Shown: positions 44,352 to 50,970 of the stretch, piece after piece
Layout of the letters: the number at the start of each line of letters is the position of its first letter
Position numbering within the stretch: the first letter of the stretch is position 1
The notes under the pieces: model-generated
Told to the model about the DNA's origin: nothing
Databases searched by the model: none
Seen by the model: only the letters and a program-made list of their open reading frames with translations
Assembly (NCBI GenBank): GCA_018660825.1
Contig: JABJJO010000205.1
Location: forward strand, 1-50,970
From: Planctomycetaceae bacterium
Lineage (GTDB): Bacteria > Planctomycetota > Planctomycetia > Pirellulales > Pirellulaceae
Direction of reading: 5' to 3'
Length of the DNA stretch: 50,970 nucleotides
Position numbers and translations under genes: made by a program

Positions 44352-47150
44352 CTATTGAACAAACAAAAACTCATTGGAATTAAACAACACTCGGCAGAAT
44401 GCCGCTAATCCATACTGTTCAATAAACCGCTTGCTATCTTTAACTTCATCCAGCGTTGGTTTGCGAGCATAAAAGTAAACATAGGCTGCCCGAATTTGTC
44501 CTGACACGGACTCGGGGTCTTCAACAATCAGACGCTCAGACATAATTTGTGACTGCTGGATTACAAATTTACTATTCAAGAGGTTCAATGCCTGTAGTGG
44601 AGTGGTCGACCGACTGCGTTTAGCAACAACCTGACTGGCATCGGGACAATCAAACACACCAAAAACACCATCCTGCTCTTGTCGCACCTTCGTTTGATAA
44701 ATCATCCGCCGCCAATGCTCCGGACCGTACTGTTCAATTGGAAAATAATGTCGCACGTTTTCCATCTCGACTTCGAACCCAGAAAACCCTGGACCACCGC
44801 GCCGTAAATCCAGCACACCAGAAACCGCCAGGATCGAGTCTCGTATCGCTTCCGCCTCTAACCGTCGCGGAGGAAACCGCCATAAATATCGCGAATCGCC
44901 ATCTTTCTTGAGTGCCTTAGTCCGCGGGGTGCTGACCTGACGAAACGTCGCCGATTCTAGTATCAAGCGGTGAATATGTTTGAGACTCCACTGGTTTTCT
45001 CGCAGCTCACAAGCCAAATAATCCAGTAAAGCGGGGTGCGTAGGCGATGTCCCCGCTGCTCCAAAATCACTAGGCGTATCAACAATTCCAATACCAAAGC
45101 AATGCTGCCAAATTCTATTCACAATCACCCGAGCGGTTAACGGATTCTCTGGTGCCACGATCCATTTACCTAAACGTTCCCGGCGTTGTTTTTCGGGAGC
45201 ATCGCTGGCCAAACCTAAACTACCTAGAATCTCAATAGCATCCGGCTTCATTTGTTCTCGTGGTGCCTGCGGGTCACCTCGATATAATCGGAAAATAGCT
45301 GGCGGCGTGGTAAACGTGCCGGCATACACCACCTGAGACTTGCTGAGATGCGTCATCTGCTGCCGTAACGATTGTAGTTGCACGACAGATTCCTCGAGCA
45401 AAGATCGTTTCGCGGCAGCGACTTGGCTAAAATCGTATTCAACGACCGCCGCCACGGCGTTTTTGTCATACGGCAATCGATCTTTGTGTGTAGCAACGGT
45501 TGTCCATTGATCGGGTTGCAAAGCAATTTCTATTTTGTATTGAACTGGCAAGCGATCTCGAAACTTGCCTTCCTGATCACGCGCCCAGTGGATTCGGTCA
45601 ATCTCAACGGGCTCGGGGAACTCGAGTTGGATCCAGCCCGCCCCATTTTCAGCAGAAATCCAACTATGCGAATTCCCAACAATTCCGTCATTAATATGCG
45701 CAATCTTGTGCTTGGGGTTGTTGGGATACTCCGAGGATGCGTTAGCCTTGACGCCGAGATTTGATAACGACACGTTTTCGGATTTCGAGAACACCGATAA
45801 TTCGTCAATACACGGTTGCCCGCTAGTGCAACGGAAAACCGTAAATCGCACAAAACGTGTTACTGCAGCATCAAACCGTTCTTCATTAAATTTCGCGGTC
45901 ACAGAATCTCGTAGATCCGGCGTGACAACGTAGCGGGATAGGTCTTCATCAATTGATTCAATCTCGGCCGCTACCTTTTGCCGTTGATTCTGCGTATCAA
46001 GGGTCACAGGCAACTCGCGTTCAGCATGATTCACTCCCGCAAACACTGCCTGCAACGAGTAATAGTCCTTTTGGGAGATCGGATCGAATTTGTGGGAATG
46101 GCAACGCGCGCAACCGAGCGTAAGTCCCAAGAAAGTCGTTCCCGTAGTATTGATCATATCCGCAAGTTCGTCCTGACGTTGCAACTCGCGGAAATCGGGG
46201 TCTTGGCTTTTCACCATGTCGTTCGGGCCAGCAACAAGAAATCCCGTAGCGCGTGGCGCGTCCAATGCATCGCCCGCGAGTTGTTCGAGTACAAACTGGT
46301 CGTAGGGTTTGTCGGAATTAAGCGACTCGATCACATAGTCGCGGTACGGCCAAGCGTTGACCCGTTCACGATTAACTTCAAATCCAGTTGTTTCGCCAAA
46401 ACGTACTAGGTCCAACCAATGCCGCGCCCAACGTTCACCGTAGTGCGCACTCGAAAGAATTTCAGCGACCAAGGCAGAGTAATCCTGGTGTTTCTTGAGT
46501 CGAGCTATCTGTGCTGGCGTTGGTGGTAAACCATGTTCAACGAGCCGTAGTCGTCGTAATAATTCAATCGGGGATGCCGTTGAAGAAGGCTCTAACCCTT
46601 GTTGCTCAAGTGCATCCAAAATGAACCTATCAATGTCATTGCGGACCCAACTACTGCTATTCGTTGGAACTGCAGGCCGTTGGATTGGCTGAAACGACCA
46701 ATGGTCAGTTGTCAGTTCTGTCGCATCTGGTTGACCCGGCCAAGGTATTCCCATGTCAATCCATTTGCGGAGCACACCAATTTCAGTTGCCGTAAGTTGC
46801 GAGTCTTTAGGGGGCATTTTTAAATCTTCATTAAGCCCAGCAACTACTTGAATCAGAAAGCTCTTATCACTTTTCCCAGAGACGATCGCCGGTTCTCCAA
46901 AATCGCCACCGCGCAAAAGTGACGCTTTTTGATCAACGCGCAATCCACTTTCTTGCAATTTTGGCCCGTGGCATTTCAGACAGTGCTTTGTCAGAATTGG
47001 AGCGACATCTTTGGTATAGGTTACATCGTGCTGTGCTGCGGGAGGCAAATCATCAATAGCTTTGGTGATGCTATTCCCGCCAGCAACTAGCGCAACGGCG
47101 AACATAAATCGCGTCAAATAGGCTAATTGTAAGTTGATCCCCTGAGACAT
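44352..47150 (-). CDS. PSCyt1-DUF1549-DUF1553 protein with embedded discoidin-like domain
   Basis: A 932-residue exported planctomycete protein. An N-terminal hydrophobic segment leads to a PSCyt1 c-type haem domain with HCLKCHG (Cys57, Cys60, His61). DUF1549 follows near residues 165-380 ('[18 protein letters not shown]' and '[22 protein letters not shown]', which contains a second CxxCH), and DUF1553 is at the C-terminus ('[18 protein letters not shown]'). Between them, about residues 445-565, lies an F5/8-type C-like domain ('[23 protein letters not shown]'), usually carbohydrate-binding. Same operon as the DUF1501 gene. Confidence 0.93.
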   Translation of the reverse strand: MSQGINLQLAYLTRFMFAVALVAGGNSITKAIDDLPPAAQHDVTYTKDVAPILTKHCLKCHGPKLQESGLRVDQKASLLRGGDFGEPAIVSGKSDKSFLIQVVAGLNEDLKMPPKDSQLTATEIGVLRKWIDMGIPWPGQPDATELTTDHWSFQPIQRPAVPTNSSSWVRNDIDRFILDALEQQGLEPSSTASPIELLRRLRLVEHGLPPTPAQIARLKKHQDYSALVAEILSSAHYGERWARHWLDLVRFGETTGFEVNRERVNAWPYRDYVIESLNSDKPYDQFVLEQLAGDALDAPRATGFLVAGPNDMVKSQDPDFRELQRQDELADMINTTGTTFLGLTLGCARCHSHKFDPISQKDYYSLQAVFAGVNHAERELPVTLDTQNQRQKVAAEIESIDEDLSRYVVTPDLRDSVTAKFNEERFDAAVTRFVRFTVFRCTSGQPCIDELSVFSKSENVSLSNLGVKANASSEYPNNPKHKIAHINDGIVGNSHSWISAENGAGWIQLEFPEPVEIDRIHWARDQEGKFRDRLPVQYKIEIALQPDQWTTVATHKDRLPYDKNAVAAVVEYDFSQVAAAKRSLLEESVVQLQSLRQQMTHLSKSQVVYAGTFTTPPAIFRLYRGDPQAPREQMKPDAIEILGSLGLASDAPEKQRRERLGKWIVAPENPLTARVIVNRIWQHCFGIGIVDTPSDFGAAGTSPTHPALLDYLACELRENQWSLKHIHRLILESATFRQVSTPRTKALKKDGDSRYLWRFPPRRLEAEAIRDSILAVSGVLDLRRGGPGFSGFEVEMENVRHYFPIEQYGPEHWRRMIYQTKVRQEQDGVFGVFDCPDASQVVAKRSRSTTPLQALNLLNSKFVIQQSQIMSERLIVEDPESVSGQIRAAYVYFYARKPTLDEVKDSKRFIEQYGLAAFCRVLFNSNEFLFVQ

Positions 47151-47310
47151 ACGCCACTCCGTACAACCAATGCCCTAATAATACCTTATTGATACCATTT
47201 CGCCGAAGCTACATTATACCAACATTCAATACGTGATTTCGATTGTAGTCTATAATATAGAAAGACTACCCAGTACCACTCTGTCCTATTGCGAACCGGC
47301 AACCAATTCC

Positions 47311-49050
47311 ATGTCTTATTTACTTGCACAAGGACCCCAGCTAGAAAATCGCTGGCGTCGCGAGTTGCCTGCATCAGACACAGTGCTGCTCGGTAGAAGT
47401 GCAACCCACTGGCAAGTTACCTGGGACGCGAGTATCTCACGCCAGCACGTTGAATTGCAACTGACCACAAATGGCCTTAGCGTAAAAAAACTGGAGCAGG
47501 CGGGGAATCCGGTTTTCCATAATGGCGAACAGCAAAACGCACTGTTGTTACAGCCGGGTGAGCACTTTGTCATAGGCAAAACAACCTTCACCTATTCGGA
47601 GTCCGAAGTCATTGCGACACTGGACCACTCAACACCGGCGATCGAACAGACATTTTTGCTCGATGATTTACAGCATGTTCAATTTGATAAAACTCCGCAA
47701 CGCATTGATTTGTTAAGTCAGCTTCCAGATCTCATTTCCAATGCTGGCGACGACCATGAGTTATTCAGTAAACTCGTAACTTGGCTCATGCTGGGAATAC
47801 CTCGAGCAGCTGGTATTGCCTTTGTGTCCTGGAAAGCAGATCAACAAATCCCACAGGGCGTCGAAGTGTTGTATTGGGATAGCCGTGGAATAAAAAGTGA
47901 AAAATTTACACCGAGCCAACAGTTGATTCAGCAGACAATTGAAGCAGATGTCAGTACATTGCATTTTTGGAACCAGGATTCCGAATCTGAATACACTGAG
48001 TTGCAAGGTATTGACTGGGCATTCTGCATTCCCATTGGTGGATCTAGTTGCTCCGGTTGGGGGTTATATATTGCGGGGCGTAGTGAATCGAACACCGCTC
48101 TACCTGAGGACTCTGAGCAACAATTAAACATCAAAATCGACATGAAGTATGCTCAGCTTGCCGCCTCAACACTCGGCAAACTTCGTACACTCAAATTCCT
48201 ACAACGTACGGAAACCCACTTTCGACAGTTCTTTCCAGATGTCGTTGTTGACGCCTTGCAGAGCACTACACCAGAAGAACTTTTGAGCCCGCGAGAGTGC
48301 GAGGTCTCAGTGTTATTTTGTGACCTGCGTGGATTTGCGCGCACTAGCGAACAATCAAAACACGACCTCATGCGATTGTTGCAAACAACCAGTCAATCAC
48401 TGTCGGTGATGACGCGACAAATCCTTGATCACCACGGTGTCATCGGAGATTTCCACGGTGATGCGGCAATGGGGTTTTGGGGTTGGCCTGTTGCCACCGA
48501 CGACGGTTCTGAGGCGCTGCGCGCATGTCAGACCGCCCTAGCCATTACGGCAGAATTTACAAAACAAGCAGAACCAACTCGAGCAACGATTGGAATTGCC
48601 TCGGGATTAGCAGTCGCAGGGAAAATTGGATCCGACGATCAAGTAAAAGTTTCTGTGCTCGGGCCAATCGTCAATTTAGCCGCCCGACTCGAATCGATGA
48701 ATCGACAGTTCAACACCATGATTCTTGTCGATGAAGCAACGGCTCAAGTGGTTGAGCGAGCTAAATTTCCACTCGATACAGTAAAGCTCGCAACAGTTCG
48801 TCCGCTAGGAATGGAAACGGACACAGGCATTTATATGTTGTTAACGCAGGCAGAATTGCAAAACAACATTGAGTCCTACGAACGATATAGTGTGGCGTTA
48901 CAAGCGATTGAGAAGGGAGACATGCTAACTGGAACAGCAAGCCTTAAAACACTTTTGGCTGACTACCCCACACAAGCGGGTTTCGCCCAGTTTATCCTTG
49001 AGCACATCAGTCAACAAGCATCGCACGTCATTCACTTACACGATAAATAA
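47311..49050 (+). CDS. FHA-GAF-class III nucleotide cyclase with altered substrate residues
   Basis: A 579-residue protein. Residues 5-95 are an FHA domain (GRS 28-30, SRQH 43-46), residues about 120-290 look GAF-like, and residues 330-500 are a class III cyclase. Metal Asp338 and Asp384 are present, and Asn455 and Arg459 are in the transition-state positions. The substrate-selecting Lys (K-F-x-G-D) is replaced by Asp380, and the Asp/Thr at the second specificity position is Ser448. Nucleotide specificity or activity is therefore uncertain. ATG 47311; a longer frame begins at 47233. FHA suggests it reads phosphothreonine signals, possibly from a kinase such as the one at 40601. Confidence 0.9.
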   Translation: MSYLLAQGPQLENRWRRELPASDTVLLGRSATHWQVTWDASISRQHVELQLTTNGLSVKKLEQAGNPVFHNGEQQNALLLQPGEHFVIGKTTFTYSESEVIATLDHSTPAIEQTFLLDDLQHVQFDKTPQRIDLLSQLPDLISNAGDDHELFSKLVTWLMLGIPRAAGIAFVSWKADQQIPQGVEVLYWDSRGIKSEKFTPSQQLIQQTIEADVSTLHFWNQDSESEYTELQGIDWAFCIPIGGSSCSGWGLYIAGRSESNTALPEDSEQQLNIKIDMKYAQLAASTLGKLRTLKFLQRTETHFRQFFPDVVVDALQSTTPEELLSPRECEVSVLFCDLRGFARTSEQSKHDLMRLLQTTSQSLSVMTRQILDHHGVIGDFHGDAAMGFWGWPVATDDGSEALRACQTALAITAEFTKQAEPTRATIGIASGLAVAGKIGSDDQVKVSVLGPIVNLAARLESMNRQFNTMILVDEATAQVVERAKFPLDTVKLATVRPLGMETDTGIYMLLTQAELQNNIESYERYSVALQAIEKGDMLTGTASLKTLLADYPTQAGFAQFILEHISQQASHVIHLHDK

Positions 49051-49061
49051 ATCAATCCGCT

Positions 49062-49895
49062 TTAGTCGTTGTGGATCCGAGCACCTAAGCTACGAAGCTG
49101 ATTGAGCTGTTTTTTTGTGCTGCGGGCTAACGGGTTCTCACTGACGTAGATTTTCCAAAACGGTGAAAATCGTTTTTGCCCGTCGCTATCAGCGGTAGCC
49201 ATTTCAACAAGCACGCTAAGGTCAACGACTTCGTTACCTGTCAAAAGTAAGTACTTGAGTTCGGTAAATTTTGCTAACGGAGCAAGATCTACTACTTTGT
49301 TATTTCGCAGGTCTAGTGAGGAGACGCGAGTGAGTCCGCTCAGAGAATCAAGTTTTGTGATTTTGTTTTCATCTAGATAAAGTGACCACAGTTTTGTTAA
49401 TTCAGCGATGGCTGAGGTGTCTTGGATTTGATTCCCCGAGAGATACAACGAACGCAGGTTAGTAAGTGATTTAAGTGGTGCGAGATCGGAAATTTCATTA
49501 TTGGAAAGTTTGAGATACTGCAGAGCCTCGAGGTTCGCGAGGGCTGAAAGATCGGAGATTTTATTGCCTGCCAAATTCAAGGATTGAATATTTTTGAGTT
49601 CTGCGAGTGCCGCGACGTCAGCAATTTCGTTGTCGGATAAAATTAGCTGTGCTAAGCTTCGGCATTTTTCCAGTCCGGCAAGATTCGTAATACCAACTCC
49701 TGAACCTTCGATACTTGAAATGTTTTCCACGTCTGCTGCGGTTAAAGGTTCTTCGTTGTTACGTTTTGCAAATACGTATCTACGAACAACTTTTTCAAGG
49801 TTCTTATCCGCAAACACCCCTTCGCCTTGCGCTTGCGTAGCAGCGGAATTGAAAAGCAGGCAAATTGAGAGAGTAGCAATTACGAGAGATTTCAT
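49062..49895 (-). CDS. Secreted leucine-rich-repeat protein
   Basis: A 277-residue exported protein: signal peptide (residues 1-22), a short helical cap, then seven or so 22-residue leucine-rich repeats of the internalin type, each reading LxxLxLxxNxIxDLxxLxxL, from about residue 75 to 240. The Asn ladder positions are preserved. A C-terminal cap ends in a Lys/Arg-rich segment. It is likely a binding protein in the periplasm or on the surface. Convergent with the cyclase gene, 11 bp apart. Confidence 0.9.
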   Translation of the reverse strand: MKSLVIATLSICLLFNSAATQAQGEGVFADKNLEKVVRRYVFAKRNNEEPLTAADVENISSIEGSGVGITNLAGLEKCRSLAQLILSDNEIADVAALAELKNIQSLNLAGNKISDLSALANLEALQYLKLSNNEISDLAPLKSLTNLRSLYLSGNQIQDTSAIAELTKLWSLYLDENKITKLDSLSGLTRVSSLDLRNNKVVDLAPLAKFTELKYLLLTGNEVVDLSVLVEMATADSDGQKRFSPFWKIYVSENPLARSTKKQLNQLRSLGARIHND

Positions 49896-50199
49896 TTGAA
49901 CGAATCCAGTTTGTTGACTGTGGTGACTTGGAGTTTACTTACAGTATCGTAAGCTCTGTTCATTTTACGATTACGCAGTGCCGCTCGACAACCGGTAGCG
50001 ATAATGATTTTTGCACTTTTACAGGTTTCGGTTTGAAACCAATGTCACCACGAATCACACAAATTCGCAAGTATTTTAATTATGGCCAAAACTTCGATAC
50101 TACTGCAGCGCCGATTTTGTTTGCACATCCGAGCTTCTGGTAGTCCCTACGCCTCGCTGGAGGACCCTCCACGACCTGGTCGTTATTACAGATCTGACT
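49896..50199. other. Intergenic region, nothing recognised
   Basis: The 304-bp gap holds a 71-codon open frame on the plus strand without a ribosome site or recognisable protein features. Short hairpins occur near 50159 (GGAGG/CCTCC) but without a T-tract. The region upstream of the LRR gene presumably holds its promoter; I could not pick one with confidence. Confidence 0.5.
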
Positions 50200-50736
50200 T
50201 TAGATCGCTTGTTTTACGCCCACAAAACTCATTTGTGATTTGATACAGGCCGCTTTGAAGCTCTCGGGGCGTGATACGGATTCGAGACGACCGGTTACTG
50301 CACCTGCTTGTTTAAAAATAAGATCTCCACAATCGTACCAAGATTGTCCGGCATCAATTGCAATCTCAACTTCATCGAAACTATCCAACGCAATCGTCTC
50401 TTGAATTGTTGAGCCATCAAACGCGTCTTCACTGAGAATCGCTCGAGTGGTAATTCGATAACGCTGCGGGGCGAGTCCAAGTTTTTTCGAGAGCGTGCCG
50501 ATTAGAGGCAATCGGTTGACAGGCAAAACACGTCCAATCCAAAGTCCGGCACAAAGCGGTGCTGATACAAGTGCGATCAGATTTCCGATGGTCAGTGGTT
50601 TAATACCAATTTGAATATTAAAGAGTCGTCCGAGTATTTTCCCAATCCCGCCGGGTGCTCCAGCAATAGAGGGATAAACAATCATAACAGTAATCTCGTC
50701 ATCAAATGCGACGACACCGGCAATTGCCTGTTTCAT
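50200..50736 (-). CDS. Membrane protein with bacterial PH-like (bPH/DUF304) domain
   Basis: A 178-residue protein. A hydrophobic helix lies at about residues 42-62. The C-terminal half resembles the bPH_2 family: 'RYRITTRAI', a 'QETIALDSFDEVEI' strand pair, a Gly-Asp-Leu-Ile stretch ('WYDCGDLIF'), and 'LESVSRPESFKAACI', which matches the usual 'V.nPe.f...I' end. Such proteins are membrane-linked with unclear roles. ATG 50736 has GAGAA upstream; an upstream TTG at 50757 is less likely. A frame ending 4 bp before its start continues toward the window edge. Confidence 0.75.
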   Translation of the reverse strand: MKQAIAGVVAFDDEITVMIVYPSIAGAPGGIGKILGRLFNIQIGIKPLTIGNLIALVSAPLCAGLWIGRVLPVNRLPLIGTLSKKLGLAPQRYRITTRAILSEDAFDGSTIQETIALDSFDEVEIAIDAGQSWYDCGDLIFKQAGAVTGRLESVSRPESFKAACIKSQMSFVGVKQAI

Positions 50737-50740
50737 GAAT

Positions 50741-50970
50741 CTATTTCTCGTTCTCAAAAGGCATTAATTGGATCGGATATTTGTTCTTACGCGATGATTG
50801 TAACGAGGAAGCGTTTGCTTGTGAACCACTAACGACCATGAAAGTCCGGCACAGCACAAGATATTGGCAAACATATTCTCTCAGCGCATATTCTCTCAGC
50901 GCATATTCTCTCAGCGCATATTCTCTCAGCGCATATTCTCTCAGCGCATATTCTCTCAGCGCATATTCTC
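50741..50970 (-). CDS. Possible repeat-containing reading frame running off the window (uncertain)
   Basis: The minus-strand frame ending at the stop codon 50741-50743 is open to the window edge for 76 codons and passes through the 15-bp repeats, each reading Glu-Tyr-Ala-Leu-Arg. Its stop is 4 bp from the next start, which is operon-like. An internal ATG at 50839 has no ribosome site and would give only 32 residues. It could equally be untranslated repeat sequence. Confidence 0.25.
   Translation of the reverse strand, partial: EYALREYALREYALREYALREYALREYALREYVCQYLVLCRTFMVVSGSQANASSLQSSRKNKYPIQLMPFENEK
50872..50970. repeat. 15-bp tandem repeat at window end, six copies plus a partial one
   Basis: Six perfect copies of a 15-bp unit from 50881 to the window edge, preceded by 9 bases that match the unit's end. 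Copies are identical, so the array is recent or an assembly product. One frame of the minus strand is open through it (EYALR repeats); another has a stop in every unit. Confidence 0.97.

Noticed and set aside
49928-50143. 71-codon open frame upstream of the LRR gene
   Set aside because: No ribosome site, no recognisable composition; probably promoter region.
50872-50970. CRISPR array
   Set aside because: Direct 15-bp tandem repeat with no spacers and no cas genes.

Overview
The window looks like a chromosomal piece of a member of the Planctomycetota, probably Pirellulaceae-like. The grounds are a PSCyt1/DUF1549/DUF1553 protein next to a DUF1501 protein, a second DUF1501 protein, a DUF1598-like secreted protein, a membrane Ser/Thr kinase, exported Gfo/Idh/MocA and NHL proteins, and an FHA-GAF-cyclase. 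Base composition is moderate and no phage, transposase, CRISPR or rRNA/tRNA gene was seen. Both ends lie inside short tandem repeats (18-bp unit on the left, 15-bp unit on the right), so this is probably a whole assembled contig broken at repeats.

Layout. 1-2295 (minus): a repeat-rich exported protein cut by the edge and a DUF1598-like secreted protein. 2585-12025 (mostly plus): a LarA-like protein with YgfZ, a Nudix hydrolase, an RmlD-like protein, a zinc-ribbon/GYF membrane protein, a small exported protein, a membrane P-loop ATPase, then purE overlapping mtnA. 12020-29186 (all minus): a membrane protein, a free-standing TipAS domain, an exported oxidoreductase, an NHL protein, glutamine synthetase I, an RraA-like protein, cysNC, cysD, rsmG, glutamine synthetase II with its own promoter and terminator, an S41 protease, DUF1501, Gfo/Idh/MocA and rhamnulokinase. 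29412-34100 (plus): cysH with an Rrf2 regulator, a TsaC/Sua5-YwlE fusion with rpiB, an unknown protein and an exported methyltransferase. 34115-40452 (minus): a DUF481-like barrel, ilvE, a small coupled ORF, lolD, a lolC-like permease and lysS. 40601-50736: a Ser/Thr kinase with an external sensor, the DUF1501/PSCyt1 pair, the FHA-GAF-cyclase, a leucine-rich-repeat protein and a bPH-like protein.

Themes. Sulfur assimilation is nearly complete for sulfate to sulfite: CysD and CysNC make APS/PAPS, and a CysH with iron-sulfur ligands can reduce APS directly. A 4-nt-distant Rrf2 gene is the likely regulator. Two unrelated glutamine synthetases bracket the cysDNC region. The most unusual items are the single-chain TsaC/Sua5-arginine-phosphatase fusion followed by rpiB, a class III cyclase whose substrate lysine is replaced by Asp, a LarA-like protein that appears to have lost its nickel-cofactor residues, a methyltransferase with a secretion signal, and a glnII leader with several hairpins. 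No single large new system such as a defence island or biosynthetic cluster could be recognised. Homology calls come from recognising motifs by eye; no database search was possible.
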